Source: Companilactobacillus allii (lineage in GTDB: Bacteria; Bacillota; Bacilli; Lactobacillales; Lactobacillaceae). Taken from it: DNA of 64,000 nt. This document shows, in pieces, positions 39,282-50,489 of this stretch. The number at the start of each line of letters is the position of its first letter. Positions within the stretch are counted from its first letter, which is position 1. Location of the stretch: assembly GCF_001971585.1 (NCBI RefSeq), contig NZ_CP019323.1, forward strand, positions 1 through 64,000, in the 5' to 3' direction. The notes under the pieces are model-generated. The model saw only the letters and a program-made list of their open reading frames with translations. It did not search any database and was not told where the DNA came from. The position numbers and the translations under genes are program-made.

Positions 39282-41909
39282 TTATTTAAGTTCTTTTTGC
39301 CATTTATACAACAAATTGATTGCATCAATTGGCGTAACACCCATCAAATCCTGATTTTGTAACTCAGTAACAACTTTTCTTTCACCTTTATTTAACTTTT
39401 TAGGCGTAACTCCTACTTCTGGAAAAAGTGATAATTGTGACTCTTCATTTGCTGAATCATTTATCTTTTCAACATCGCTAGAAGTACTCTCAACTACTGG
39501 TTTTGATTTTACTTCTTCAACCTTGATATGTTTTGGTGCTGTATCTTCTAGACTACTCAAAATTGTATCCGCACGACTCAAGACCTCTTCTGGTAATCCA
39601 GCTAATTTAGCAACATGGATACCATAGGACTTATCAGCTGGACCTGACAACACCTTGTGCAAAAATACCAAAGTTCCGTCTTCTTCAGAGGCATCAACAT
39701 GCACATTTTTAACACCTGGCAACTGACTTTCTAGTTCGGTTAATTCATGATAATGAGTTGAAAACATCGTCATTGCTTTAACATGTTTGTCGATATACTC
39801 AATAATAGCTTGAGCTAATGCCATACCATCATAAGTAGCAGTTCCACGACCTATTTCATCAAAAATTATCAAACTATTCTTTGTTGCATTTTTTAATGCA
39901 TCATTTGCTTCTCGCATTTCAACCATAAATGTACTATCACCAGAGATTAAATCATCGGCCGCACCAATTCTGGTAAATATATGATCAAATATCGGCATAG
40001 TCGCCGATTCAGCGGGAACAAAACAGCCAATTTGAGCCATGATGACTGTTAGTGCCATCTGTCGCATATAAGTACTCTTACCAGACATATTTGGTCCAGT
40101 TATCAACAAGATATCTGTCTTGTCATCAAAAAACACATCATTTGGGATATAACTGTTATTGCTCAGGACTTTTTCCACAACCGGATGACGTCCGTTGACT
40201 ATATTCAAACTATGACCATCGACAAATTTGGGAGCAACATAATGATAAGTCTCACTTATCACTGCAAAACTTTGTAAGACATCCAACTGAGACAATATAT
40301 TGGCTAGTGCCTGAATACGTCTTATTTGTTCTTTGACAGATTTTCTAATATCCGCAAATAATTGATGTTCTAAAGCTTGAGACTTGTCTTCAGCTTCCAA
40401 GATCAAGCTTTCTTTATCTTTGAGCTCAGGTGTAATATAGCGCTCTGCATTAGTTAGAGTCTGTTTCCTTGTATAACGGCCTTCAGGGACCTTTTCAATA
40501 TTAGACTTAGTCACTTCTATATAGTAGCCAAACACCTTGTTATAGCCAATTTTAAGGTTACTGATGCCAGTGACTTCTTGTTCATGGGCACGTAATTCTG
40601 CGATCCACTTTTTACCATTCTTAGAAGCATCAGTATACTTATCAAGTTGTTCATTATAGCCTTCCTTGATAACACCACCACCTGTTATTGAAATTGGTGG
40701 CTCATCAACAACAGCTTTTTCGATCAAGTCCCTTACATCACTGACCTCATCGATTTGTTCCACATATGAATTAAGATCATAATCTCCGATATCTAAAAGA
40801 ATCTCTTTTATTTTGGGTACTTGTTCTAAAGACGTTTTCAATTGAATCAAATCACGTCCATTGACTGTTCCATAAGCGACTCTACCAGCTAATCTCTCCA
40901 AGTCATATACCTTAGTTAGATAGTCTTGAAAGGACAATCTTTGGAAATAATTATCCATGAAAACTTGAAGGATATGTTGACGCTTTTCTAGTTCACTTTG
41001 ATTTAAGAGTGGTCTTGATAGCCACTGTTTCAACAATCTTCCACCCATTGCCGTTTTTGTTTCATCAAGTAGCCACAGAAGAGTTCCGGATTTTTTATTT
41101 GTTCTTAAATTCTTGAATAATTCAAGATTACTCTGTGCAGTATGATCCATTGATAAATAAGCAGTTGTCTTATATGTCTCTGCACTCTTTAAATGATCCA
41201 ATGACCTCATCTGGGTTTCCATTAGATAAGAGATCAGAGTCTTAACTGTTGTTACCTGTAATTCTTCAGTAATCCGTGAATAATCATAGGTGAAGTTATC
41301 ATCAAGCTCTTCAATGGTAGAAACTATAATTCCAAGGCGCTTGATTGGATCTGCGTATTTCTGTGGAAAACTCTTACTAACAACAGACTCTTTAGTACTT
41401 AAATTTTGTAGCTCATTCATCAAGTCCATTGAATTGTTTACTGACGTAACTTTGACTTCACCTGTTGATAAATCAGCATAAGCTAGTCCAAAACGATTCT
41501 TTTCATAAACAATAGATGTAATGTAGTTATTTTCAGTTGCAGTATTGGCAGATTCATCCATAACTGTACCTGGTGTAACGATACGTGTTATTCCACGTTT
41601 TACCATTCCCTCGGCAAGTTTGGGATCTTCCAATTGATCGCAAATTGCGACTTTATATCCTTTATCAACAAGTGTATCAATATACCCTTGAATAGCACGA
41701 TGAGGCACTCCGCACATGGGGATGTCATCATCTGCTTTTTTGTTTCTAGATGTTAACGTTAGTTCCAGTATTTGTGAACCTTTGATTGCGTCATCGTAGA
41801 ACATTTCATAAAAATCACCAACACGATACAACAAAAAAGCATCTGGGTTTTCCTTTTTCATATCCAGATATTGTTGCATCATTGGAGTTTCCTTTGTTTT
41901 TTGTGGCAT
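39282..41909 (-). CDS. mutS: DNA mismatch repair protein MutS
   Basis: This 875-residue protein has the mismatch-binding N-terminal domain with [14 protein letters not shown] (the Phe-x-Glu wedge), connector, core and clamp domains, and the ABC ATPase with Walker [10 protein letters not shown] and DEIGRGT. A linker of about 60 residues with Ser, Glu and Lys precedes the C-terminal part. It recognises mismatches and recruits MutL, encoded next. The start follows TGGAGGAAATTC. Confidence 0.97.
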   Translation of the reverse strand: MPQKTKETPMMQQYLDMKKENPDAFLLYRVGDFYEMFYDDAIKGSQILELTLTSRNKKADDDIPMCGVPHRAIQGYIDTLVDKGYKVAICDQLEDPKLAEGMVKRGITRIVTPGTVMDESANTATENNYITSIVYEKNRFGLAYADLSTGEVKVTSVNNSMDLMNELQNLSTKESVVSKSFPQKYADPIKRLGIIVSTIEELDDNFTYDYSRITEELQVTTVKTLISYLMETQMRSLDHLKSAETYKTTAYLSMDHTAQSNLELFKNLRTNKKSGTLLWLLDETKTAMGGRLLKQWLSRPLLNQSELEKRQHILQVFMDNYFQRLSFQDYLTKVYDLERLAGRVAYGTVNGRDLIQLKTSLEQVPKIKEILLDIGDYDLNSYVEQIDEVSDVRDLIEKAVVDEPPISITGGGVIKEGYNEQLDKYTDASKNGKKWIAELRAHEQEVTGISNLKIGYNKVFGYYIEVTKSNIEKVPEGRYTRKQTLTNAERYITPELKDKESLILEAEDKSQALEHQLFADIRKSVKEQIRRIQALANILSQLDVLQSFAVISETYHYVAPKFVDGHSLNIVNGRHPVVEKVLSNNSYIPNDVFFDDKTDILLITGPNMSGKSTYMRQMALTVIMAQIGCFVPAESATMPIFDHIFTRIGAADDLISGDSTFMVEMREANDALKNATKNSLIIFDEIGRGTATYDGMALAQAIIEYIDKHVKAMTMFSTHYHELTELESQLPGVKNVHVDASEEDGTLVFLHKVLSGPADKSYGIHVAKLAGLPEEVLSRADTILSSLEDTAPKHIKVEEVKSKPVVESTSSDVEKINDSANEESQLSLFPEVGVTPKKLNKGERKVVTELQNQDLMGVTPIDAINLLYKWQKELK

Positions 41910-41938
41910 GAATTTCCTCCACCAATCTTGAAATTAAT

Positions 41939-42745
41939 TTAGAAAGTTAAAAATTTTTGATTATCAGGATTTATGACATAATTTTTGATACTACGTGCAT
42001 AGTTTGTCTGATCGTTAATATCAATTACACAAAATCCAATTTGCATACGGCCATCTTCATCAACGTCGAATTTTGTTGGACGTTGTGTTAAAAAACGCGT
42101 AATAATTGGTTCATCTTTAACACCAAGAATACCATCATATGATCCTGTCATACCAACATCAGTTAGATAAGCTGTCTTCTTGTCAAATACTCTGGCATCG
42201 TTAGTTTGTACGTGTGTATGTGTTCCTACAACAGCAGATACTCTACCAGTTAGATACTTAGCAACCGCAATCTTTTCGCTAGTTGTTTCAGCATGAAAAT
42301 CAACAAATTTAACTGCATCTTTATCTAACGTTGGTAATAATTTGTCGAATGCCAAAAAGGGATTGTCCAGTGGCTGCATTAATGCAGTTCCTTGCATATT
42401 TATTATATAGACCTTTTTTTGATTGACTTTCTTTTCAATTATTCCACGTCCAGGTACATCTTCACCTGAGAAATTGTAGGGGCGCAAAATATTCTTTTTG
42501 GGATCATCAATGAAATCTAGCACTTCTCGTTTATCCCATATATGATTACCACCAGAAACAACATCTGCTCCAGCAACTTGAATTCTTTGGTAGTCGTCAA
42601 CTTTGATTCCTTTACCACCATTGGCATTTTCACCATTCACAATCGTCAATTGTGGTTTGATCTTTTGTTTAATTTTAGGCAAATAGGCCTCTATTGTCTT
42701 AAGTCCGATGTTGCCGACGACATCTCCAACGAAAAGTATTTTCAT
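41939..42745 (-). CDS. ymdB: YmdB-type metallophosphoesterase (TIGR00282)
   Basis: This 268-residue phosphodiesterase has the YmdB motifs: ILFVGDVVGNIG at the start, NGENANGGKGI, SGGNHIWDK, VDFHAETTSEK and GTHTHVQTND. In Bacillus, YmdB hydrolyses cyclic nucleotides or RNA 2',3'-ends and affects biofilm and sporulation decisions. I take the ATG giving MKILFVGD; a longer frame adds six residues. ymdB usually follows rny, but here a PanE-like gene and a repeat lie upstream. Confidence 0.9.
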   Translation of the reverse strand: MKILFVGDVVGNIGLKTIEAYLPKIKQKIKPQLTIVNGENANGGKGIKVDDYQRIQVAGADVVSGGNHIWDKREVLDFIDDPKKNILRPYNFSGEDVPGRGIIEKKVNQKKVYIINMQGTALMQPLDNPFLAFDKLLPTLDKDAVKFVDFHAETTSEKIAVAKYLTGRVSAVVGTHTHVQTNDARVFDKKTAYLTDVGMTGSYDGILGVKDEPIITRFLTQRPTKFDVDEDGRMQIGFCVIDINDQTNYARSIKNYVINPDNQKFLTF

Positions 42746-42820
42746 TATATAAAATTCCCCCATCTTTACCTATGATATTGTATCAATATTGACCAAATTA
42801 AAAAAGAGAGTGTACTTATA

Positions 42821-42866
42821 CTTGTTGTGCAAACGCGAAATAAATTGCAATTTCTTCTATTTGAAT
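42821..42866 (-). repeat. tandem half-module (copy A2) of the hairpin family
   Basis: This stretch repeats the 3' half of the neighbouring hairpin element. The 26-base run AAACGCGAAATAAATTGCAA plus TTTCTT is identical at 42831-42856 and 42925-42950. The copies are 94 bases apart, and the intervening sequence is AT-rich. No second central stem follows, so it is a partial copy. Confidence 0.75.
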
Positions 42867-42928
42867 TTTTAATTCTTAATACTGAATCGTTCTTTACTTA
42901 TTTGTTCTCTCAAACTTGCTGTATAAAC

Positions 42929-43040
42929 GCGAAATAAATTGCAATTTCTTCCGTCTAATTCAAAATGCCTCAGTATTTACTTTCGTAAATGCTGAGGCAT
43001 TTTGAGTTAGTACTCGGAAATTAAGCGTGATTTATTTCGC
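42929..43040 (-). repeat. stop-proximal long hairpin element, copy A
   Basis: The outer arms GCGAAATAAA/TTTATTTCGC (43031-43040 and 42929-42938) enclose a central stem TCAAAATGCCTCAG paired to CTGAGGCATTTTGA, capped by ATTTAC-GAAA-GTAAAT (a GNRA tetraloop on the minus strand). The outer arm contains the last codon and TAA stop of the PanE-like gene. The remaining 42746-42928, toward ymdB, holds copy A2 and an AT-rich promoter-like region. Confidence 0.82.
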
Positions 43041-43976
43041 TCTTGAAAACTCTGCCAAATGAACTAGGTTACGCACAAAATCATGTGTTGTTGCTTCGTA
43101 ATGATATTTCAATCCTAAGTCATAAATATAGCCATTGATATAATCAACTTCTGTTGGTCGATTCTTAGACATATCCTGATACATTGATGGGTAATGTAGT
43201 GGCATCCCTACTGTACTGGCAAACTTAACCGCTTGCCACTCTTCTTCACGAGTATTTAATAGAGTTATACCTGCTCTTTCACAAACGTCAAATGCTTCGT
43301 TAATAAGTTGCTTACTCAAAGCCTCAGCTGTAGGTGCTTGAATAAAATCACCCATTTTGATACTAAACATTGTGCAAAGAGTATTACATACTGAATTCAA
43401 AATAACTTTTGCCATCAAAGTTCCTTGGAAGTTAGTTGTGATTTCTGGATTCAAATTTGCTTTTGTAAAATCATCAGAAATTTGATGCGTAGTTTCATCT
43501 GGTGTTTCATTTTGATTAACTAACTTCATACTACCAGCACCAGATTTACCCATGAAGTCAACATCACCAACTCCATTTAAAACAGTAGCAATCATTGCTG
43601 TACCACTGATTACTTTCTCGACAGCAAAATACTTATCAAGCTTTTCAATATGTCCCATACCATTCATTGGGGCAACCACATATTGTTCTTTTGTAAATAA
43701 GTGACTTGCTCGTTTCAAAGCATCATCTAGTTGCATCTGTTTAACAAAGACAATCCAAACATCTGGATTACCCGAATAATCTTCTGGAGAGTAAATATTG
43801 ATTGGCACCAGGTGTTTATCTTTCCCATCTCTAGAAACATAGACTCCGTTTTGTTCTTTGACCTTGTTTATTTGGTCGTCCCAAATATCAACAAAGTCAA
43901 CCGGAAATCCTGCTTCTTGTAAAAGAACTCCATATCTCAAACCCATGGCACCTGCACCTAGTACTCCATATTTCAT
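43032..43976 (-). CDS. 2-dehydropantoate 2-reductase family (PanE/ApbA) oxidoreductase
   Basis: This 314-residue NADPH enzyme has the Rossmann start YGVLGAGAMGLRYG, the VKQMQLDDAL segment with a conserved Lys, and the C-terminal active-site KVILNSVCNTLC with Lys and Asn, then the ApbA C-terminal helical domain. It could make pantoate for CoA, or reduce other 2-keto acids as the lactococcal PanE homologues do. A strong promoter lies upstream. Its stop codon is part of a hairpin element. Confidence 0.85.
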   Translation of the reverse strand: MKYGVLGAGAMGLRYGVLLQEAGFPVDFVDIWDDQINKVKEQNGVYVSRDGKDKHLVPINIYSPEDYSGNPDVWIVFVKQMQLDDALKRASHLFTKEQYVVAPMNGMGHIEKLDKYFAVEKVISGTAMIATVLNGVGDVDFMGKSGAGSMKLVNQNETPDETTHQISDDFTKANLNPEITTNFQGTLMAKVILNSVCNTLCTMFSIKMGDFIQAPTAEALSKQLINEAFDVCERAGITLLNTREEEWQAVKFASTVGMPLHYPSMYQDMSKNRPTEVDYINGYIYDLGLKYHYEATTHDFVRNLVHLAEFSRAK

Positions 43977-44009
43977 AAATTGACGCCTCCAATATTGTAT
44001 TGTTATGTA

Positions 44010-44037
44010 ATATTAGACTTTTTATAATAAATGTCAA
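44010..44037 (-). promoter_or_regulatory. promoter of the PanE-like gene
   Basis: TTGACA (44032-44037), a 16-base spacer and TAATAT (44010-44015) on the minus strand precede the gene by 33 bases. The -35 is perfect. Confidence 0.75.
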
Positions 44038-44086
44038 TATTTTATAATTAATCATCTACAACATCAATTGTGTTACATTAAAACAA

Positions 44087-44767
44087 TTAAAAAAGCTGTA
44101 ATACCAAAACACCTATAATTGGGATGGCCAATGACGGCAAAAGGTTCAAAACACTGATCTTTTTAATTTCAAGAAGTCCTAATCCTGATGCCAAAATCAA
44201 AACTCCACCAACGATAGTTAATTCGGTGATCATATCGGAATTAATTGAACTTTGAAGCATTAACGCAATCGCATATATACTTCCCTGCCAAATAAACACA
44301 GCAATTGCGGCCAGCGCTATACCTAATCCAAAAGTTGAAGCCAGTACAACCGACGTTATTCCGTCCAACATACCATTAGTAAACAAAAAAGTGCTGTCAT
44401 GTTTTAACGCCTCCTGGATAGGTCCAAGAATCGACAATGAACCTATACAATACAGTAAAACGGCTGTTGCTAAACCCTCAGCCAAGTTACCGCCACCAGA
44501 AAACTTACCAACCATATCGTTGAACTTCTTCTCAAGGTTTATTTTCTCTCCAATTAATCCACCAACGGCCAAACTAACGATGAACATTACTGGATAATTA
44601 CTCTTAGCCATGTTAACTACAACTGCATTGATTCCGATAACACTCGCTGCCAATCCCAATGCTTGTGTAAGAATCCTCTGATATTCCGGTTTAATCCCCT
44701 TATGTAAGAATCTGCCTAAGATACTTCCTCCAATAATCATCGATACGTTAAAGAATGTTCCAATCAT
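44087..44767 (-). CDS. DUF554 family membrane protein
   Basis: This 226-residue polytopic protein has about seven hydrophobic segments and the DUF554 layout: MIGTFFNVSMIIGGSILGRF at the start, GLAASVIGINAVV, SLAVGGLIGEKINLE, and LAEGLATAVLLYCIGSLSILG. These proteins may be transporters, but no substrate is known. I take the ATG after CAGGGGGCAATTAATA; a longer frame would overlap the MerR gene. It is probably co-transcribed with merR upstream. Confidence 0.85.
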   Translation of the reverse strand: MIGTFFNVSMIIGGSILGRFLHKGIKPEYQRILTQALGLAASVIGINAVVVNMAKSNYPVMFIVSLAVGGLIGEKINLEKKFNDMVGKFSGGGNLAEGLATAVLLYCIGSLSILGPIQEALKHDSTFLFTNGMLDGITSVVLASTFGLGIALAAIAVFIWQGSIYAIALMLQSSINSDMITELTIVGGVLILASGLGLLEIKKISVLNLLPSLAIPIIGVLVLQLF

Positions 44768-44837
44768 TATTAATTGCCCCCTGAGTTTAAATAATAATAT
44801 TAATATAAACTCTCTAGTTACTATAGGGTCAACAAAA

Positions 44838-45647
44838 TTATCTAACTGGTAATCTGATTTCAGTAACATACTTGTCAAAATCGTTAGTAATACCATAATC
44901 AATCAGCGTTATTTCAATAGCATCACCAACTATTGTAAGTAAGTTATCATCACAATATTGCTTCAATTGTAAATAAGTATCTGAAGCATCCTGATGCGTC
45001 CCATGGAATCTAACTCTTAAGTATGACCCCTTTTGTAATGTGGAACTATTTCTTCTCTGATCACCATTTTCAAGCATTAAAAGGATTCCGCTGTACTCAT
45101 CGAATTTTTCATCCAAAATGTTTTGTTTACTCAATGACAAAGCAATTTTCCCCAAAAATATCGCCTCATTCAATCCATACTCTCTACGCAAAGCGGTCAA
45201 CGGTAATTCAATATCTTCATTTAGGTTGTAGTCCCTACGCAAATAAACAATAGGAGTCTCTGGCAAATTTAAATATTCAATCTTACCCAAAATTGAATTC
45301 TCAGCATCATTGACTTGTTTTAAACGAGAAGATATTCTCCCATTGATAGCTTGAAGAGTTTTAATTTGTTGATTAACTTGTGTCTGTTGCCTTTTTAACA
45401 TATCTTCCAATGTAGAAATATCACGAGCATCAAAAAAGTTCTTAATATCACTAATAGGCACATCAAGGGCACGCAAATACTTGATGACATTCAATCGTTC
45501 AAATTCAGCTGTGGAATAATAACGATAATGTGTTTTGGAATCCACTTTGGCGGGCTTTAAAATACCGACCTCATCGTAATAACGCAGTGTTGGTATTTTA
45601 ATATCATATATTTTGGAAAGTTGTCCAATTGTAAATAATTGATCCAT
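44838..45647 (-). CDS. MerR family regulator with effector-binding domain
   Basis: This 269-residue protein starts with the MerR winged helix (FTIGQLSKIYDIKIPTLRYY, residues 5-24), followed by a coiled-coil dimer helix near 80-110. A C-terminal GyrI/BmrR-like binding domain (about 120-269) carries IVYLRRDYNL, the glycine-containing GSYLRVRFHG and a final EIRLPV. These regulators sense hydrophobic drugs or ligands. The DUF554 gene follows 70 bases downstream and could be its target. The start follows AGAGGGAATGAA. Confidence 0.85.
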   Translation of the reverse strand: MDQLFTIGQLSKIYDIKIPTLRYYDEVGILKPAKVDSKTHYRYYSTAEFERLNVIKYLRALDVPISDIKNFFDARDISTLEDMLKRQQTQVNQQIKTLQAINGRISSRLKQVNDAENSILGKIEYLNLPETPIVYLRRDYNLNEDIELPLTALRREYGLNEAIFLGKIALSLSKQNILDEKFDEYSGILLMLENGDQRRNSSTLQKGSYLRVRFHGTHQDASDTYLQLKQYCDDNLLTIVGDAIEITLIDYGITNDFDKYVTEIRLPVR

Positions 45648-45680
45648 TTCATTCCCTCTATTTTTTAAAAATTGTAGCAC

Positions 45681-45736
45681 AAAAAAACTAACCATTCCTA
45701 CGTTGGCATAGGAATGGTTAGTTTTGTTTTGTTTTT
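45681..45736. terminator. strong hairpin terminator between the groEL repeats and merR
   Basis: AAAACTAACCATTCCTA and TAGGAATGGTTAGTTTT form a perfect 17-pair stem with an eight-base loop (45684-45725), with T tracts on both sides. On the minus strand it would end groESL transcripts after the three repeat units. The rest of 45737-45810 is AT-rich and shows no gene. Confidence 0.88.
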
Positions 45737-45810
45737 AAGTTATTGTCTAAGTAACTTTTTTAGTAGTTTGTTTAAGATTTAAATATTTTTGGATCTATCG
45801 GTTCATTTAT

Positions 45811-46172
45811 TTTTTGAAACGAGTTGCAAGAACCAGATTCCTGCGCTCGCTACGTATAATCGAACTAGTGCTTTGCACTACTTCAATTATCCTAGGCGAT
45901 GCTCAAAATCTAGCGGGTTCTTTTCACTCTCTTTTTGAAACGAGTTACATGAACCAGATTCCTGCGCTCGCTACGTATAATCGAACTAGTGCTTTGCACT
46001 ACTTCAATTATCCTAGGCGATGCTCAAAATCTAGCGGGTTCATTCCACTCTCTTTTTGAAACAAGTTACATGAACCAGATTCCTGCGCTCGCTACGTATA
46101 ATTGAACTAGTGCTTTGCACTACTTCAATTATCCTAGGCAATGCTCAAAATCTAGCGGGTTCTTTTCACTCT

Positions 46173-46173
<1 letters not shown>
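45811..46173 (-). repeat. three tandem 121-bp hairpin units downstream of groEL
   Basis: Units begin at 45811, 45932 and 46053 with a period of exactly 121 bases and nearly identical sequence; the last abuts the groEL stop. Each unit, read on the groEL strand, has an outer GAACC/GGTTC pair, AGATT/AATCT, and a 16-position inner stem ATAATTGAAGTAGTGC paired to GCACTAGTTCAATTAT with an AAA loop and one G-G mismatch. Differences between units (TTGC to TCGC, TTCAATT to TTCGATT) keep pairing through G-U on this strand. Most of the 525-base gap between merR and groEL is these units. Confidence 0.9.
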
Positions 46174-47825
<1,652 letters not shown>

Positions 47826-47850
47826 TTATTAATTTAATAATTTTAATTAA

Positions 47851-48138
47851 TTATTTTTCAACGATTGCCATGATATCTTTTTCGTGTAAGATTAAATAAT
47901 CAGTGTCATCAAACTTTACATTTGAGCCAGCATACTTATCGAAAAGAACCTTGTCGCCAACCTTAATGTGCATTGGTAATGTCTTTCCATCTTCTGTTAT
48001 TGAGCCTTCACCTACAGCAACAACCTCTGCTGTTTGTGGCTTTTCTTTAGCGTTGTTAGCAAGAACAATGCCGCCTACTGTCTTCTCTTCTTCTTTATCG
48101 ACTGTTACAATAACTCTGTCTCCAAGTGGTTTTAACAA
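47851..48138 (-). CDS. groES: co-chaperonin GroES
   Basis: This 95-residue heptameric lid has [10 protein letters not shown], the mobile loop [15 protein letters not shown], and the end [14 protein letters not shown]. The start is a TTG seven bases after GGAGG, which is unusual for such a highly expressed gene. It begins the groES-groEL operon behind a CIRCE-like element. Confidence 0.97.
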   Translation of the reverse strand: MLKPLGDRVIVTVDKEEEKTVGGIVLANNAKEKPQTAEVVAVGEGSITEDGKTLPMHIKVGDKVLFDKYAGSNVKFDDTDYLILHEKDIMAIVEK

Positions 48139-48174
48139 TTTGAATGCCTCCGATGATTAATATTTATTTTTAAT

Positions 48175-48201
48175 TTAGCACTCTAAGTTACTTCGTGCTA
48201 A
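48175..48201 (-). promoter_or_regulatory. CIRCE-like operator of groESL
   Basis: TTAGCACTC, nine bases, then TCGTGCTAA. The left half is a perfect CIRCE half-site; the right half matches GAGTGCTAA at seven of nine positions. CIRCE is bound by HrcA, which represses chaperone genes until heat stress. A promoter-like TTGCAT and TATAAA lie just upstream on the minus strand. Deviation in the right half may lower HrcA affinity. Confidence 0.8.
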
Positions 48202-48270
48202 TCACATGTTTTATATTAACATTTTATTGTGAACATGCAAGTATTTACCTTTATGAAAATAGGAGAAATT

Positions 48271-48897
48271 ATGAAATATTCAACAAATCAATTTTTAACA
48301 TTATTAACATACATCGCTTTGCTATTTGTCGGCTCAATTTTATCAATGGCAAAAGTCACTGGGTCCGCTTACTTCTTAGTAATCACAATAGCCGCTGTTG
48401 TAGCAACAGTTGTCATGATCTACTTAACTCAAAAAAGTACTCCCAATGAATTAGAAGAATCCACAACTTTCAATAATAAACTTCAGTGGATAATCGTTGG
48501 AACAATCGGAGCTTTAGTTATCCAATTAGGCTTAGGTTTAATTGATCAACATATTTTCCATGCAAGTACTGACTCAGCCAATACAATGCAATTATTAGCT
48601 TTGGTACGAGCCTATCCATATTATTTCTTGTATGTTTTGATTTGTGCACCAATCATGGAAGAAATTATTTTCAGACGTGTATTTTTCTCAAATTTAATTA
48701 AACCCACAAATATTTATTGGGCAGCCGCAATTTCAGCTTTGTTCTTTGCCTTCATGCACCAAGACACTAGGTTTTTGATTTACGTTGCCATGGGTTTATG
48801 GTTTTCCTTTATTTATTACAAGTCAAAGAATATATACGTTAGTGCTGGTAGTCACTTAGTTATGAATACTTTGGTAGTTATGATCAGTTTTATGTAG
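48271..48897 (+). CDS. CPBP family intramembrane glutamic endopeptidase
   Basis: This 208-residue membrane protein has about six helices and the CPBP (Abi/CAAX-protease) motifs: EEIIFRRVFF (Glu-Glu plus Arg), FAFMHQD (His) and GSHLVMNTL (His and Asn) near the end. Such proteases may process prenylated or bacteriocin-related peptides, and some give self-immunity. I take the ATG after AGGAGAAATT; a longer frame adds 14 residues. It diverges from groES, a common neighbour pairing in lactobacilli. Confidence 0.88.
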   Translation: MKYSTNQFLTLLTYIALLFVGSILSMAKVTGSAYFLVITIAAVVATVVMIYLTQKSTPNELEESTTFNNKLQWIIVGTIGALVIQLGLGLIDQHIFHASTDSANTMQLLALVRAYPYYFLYVLICAPIMEEIIFRRVFFSNLIKPTNIYWAAAISALFFAFMHQDTRFLIYVAMGLWFSFIYYKSKNIYVSAGSHLVMNTLVVMISFM

Positions 48898-48916
48898 TGT
48901 GATTTTGTTTATAGTC

Positions 48917-48958
48917 AAACTTGCAGTTAAAACGCGTTAAAAAGCACAATTTCCTCCG
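48917..48958 (-). repeat. tandem half-module (copy B2) of the hairpin family
   Basis: On the minus strand GGAGGAAATTGTGCTTTTTA, CGCGTTTTAACTGCAAGTTTGA repeats the 3' half of the adjacent element (at 49001-49043) with a spacing of about 84 bases. It has no central stem of its own. The same partial duplication is seen at the 43-kb element. Confidence 0.7.
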
Positions 48959-49018
48959 TTTAATCGCAAATAAGGAATTGTGACATAACTTTTTTCTACT
49001 CAAAATTGCAGTGGAAAC

Positions 49019-49128
49019 GCGTGCCAAAACACAATTTTCTACATATAAGCATAAAAAAAGCGATATTTACTTACGTAAATACCGTTTTTTCATGCTTATA
49101 CACGAAAACTGAACGTGTTTTATCACGC
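49019..49128 (-). repeat. stop-proximal long hairpin element, copy B
   Basis: The outer arms GCGTGATAAAACAC and GTGTTTTGGCACGC (49115-49128 and 49019-49032) pair at 13 of 14 positions with one wobble. Inside is CAGTTTTC/GAAAATTG, then a long stem TATAAGCATGAAAAAACGG paired to CGCTTTTTTTATGCTTATA with minor mismatches. The tip is TATTTAC-GTAA-GTAAATA, a GNRA loop on the minus strand. It starts eight bases after the symporter stop and lies between convergent genes. Confidence 0.82.
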
Positions 49129-49136
49129 TCTGATTC

Positions 49137-50417
49137 CTACATACCTCGTTTATATTCAGCGACGTACTTCTTCCTTTTTTCATCATCAAATTCATCTTCA
49201 CTCTTAGCAATAATGATTGTAGCAAGCGAATTACCGACAACATTGACTGCTGTACGTCCCATATCAACTAATCTGTCGATACCGGCAATGAAGGTCAATC
49301 CTTGCATTGGTACACCAATTGTTGAAACCGTTGCTAATAAAACAACAAATGAAGCACCTGGGACACCTGCCATACCTTTTGAAGTTAACATTAAAACAAC
49401 AACAAGTGTTATCTGTTGGCCAAGTGACAGATTAATGTGATATGCCTGTGCCAAAAATAGTGCTGCTAGTGATTGATAAATGGCTGATCCATCAAGATTA
49501 AAGGTATATCCGGTTGGAATAACAAACGAGACAATTCCTCTACTTGCTCCATATTTCTGCATTTTATCGATCATCTTTGGTAATGCGGCTTCTGAACTTG
49601 CCGTGGTGAATGCTAATACGAATTCATTTTCGATAATTCTAAATAATTCATAAAAATCAACGTGAAATAGTTTTCCAACAAAATACATAACAACAAAAAC
49701 AAAAAATGCCATAGTTGCATATGCAATAATAATAAACAACGCCAATGGTTTTAACGAATCAAAGCCCATTTCAGCGACAGTAACACCAATCAATGCACAG
49801 ACACCAATGGGAGCTGTACGCATAACCCAGTTGGTAACTTTGAACATAACATTGGCAACTGCGTTCAATAGATCAGTTATGATCTTACCTTGTTCTCCAA
49901 GTGATGCTGTACCTAATCCAAATAGAACTGAGAAGAAGATAATTGGTAACATATCTCCTTTGCCCATTGCGGCAAAAATATTCGTAGGGATGATTCCCAT
50001 CAGAATGGACCAAATTCCTGAATGTTTGGCACTTGATGCAGAAGCAGTATATTGTGAAATACTTGAACCTTTAAGATCATTGATATTGATATAAGTACCT
50101 GGATGTGTGACGTTGGCAACAATAATACCAATAATAATAGCTAATGTGGTCATGACCTCAAAATAAACTAGAGTCTTTAAACCAATACGACCAAGTTTTC
50201 GAATATCACCCATATTGGCAATACCCACTGTCAAACAAGATATAACGATTGGCAAAACGATCATTTGAATCAATGAAATGAACATTGTACCGATATTTTG
50301 CATGACTGTAATGGCACCTTTATTATGATAAAAGACCTGTCCCAAAATGATACCTAGAACTAATCCAATAATAATTTGCCATCCTAAACTAAGCCGAAAA
50401 AATTTTTGCTTTTGCAC
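49137..50417 (-). CDS. dicarboxylate/amino acid:cation symporter (DAACS family)
   Basis: This 426-residue membrane carrier has eight or so helices plus re-entrant hairpins. The family serine-rich motif FTTASSEAALP and the NLDGSAIYQ segment are clear, with GMAGVPGASFVV in helix 8. It imports glutamate, aspartate or C4-dicarboxylates with protons or sodium. The start is a GTG seven bases after GGGGG. A TGCTATAAT extended -10 lies at 50446-50454. Confidence 0.92.
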   Translation of the reverse strand: MQKQKFFRLSLGWQIIIGLVLGIILGQVFYHNKGAITVMQNIGTMFISLIQMIVLPIVISCLTVGIANMGDIRKLGRIGLKTLVYFEVMTTLAIIIGIIVANVTHPGTYININDLKGSSISQYTASASSAKHSGIWSILMGIIPTNIFAAMGKGDMLPIIFFSVLFGLGTASLGEQGKIITDLLNAVANVMFKVTNWVMRTAPIGVCALIGVTVAEMGFDSLKPLALFIIIAYATMAFFVFVVMYFVGKLFHVDFYELFRIIENEFVLAFTTASSEAALPKMIDKMQKYGASRGIVSFVIPTGYTFNLDGSAIYQSLAALFLAQAYHINLSLGQQITLVVVLMLTSKGMAGVPGASFVVLLATVSTIGVPMQGLTFIAGIDRLVDMGRTAVNVVGNSLATIIIAKSEDEFDDEKRKKYVAEYKRGM

Positions 50418-50445
50418 TTTAATGCCCCCTTAAAACCTGGTTATT

Positions 50446-50454
50446 ATTATAGCA
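50446..50454 (-). promoter_or_regulatory. extended -10 of the symporter gene
   Basis: The minus strand reads TGCTATAAT about 30 bases before the GTG start. The -35 region, TTAAAT, is weak. Confidence 0.5.
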
Positions 50455-50489
50455 GTTTTTTTCTTAAATTTAATCATATTAGAGAAATA

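Noticed and set aside
44768-44902. A longer start for the DUF554 protein that overlaps merR
   Set aside because: The extra 45 residues do not fit the family, and a strong ribosome binding site precedes the shorter start.
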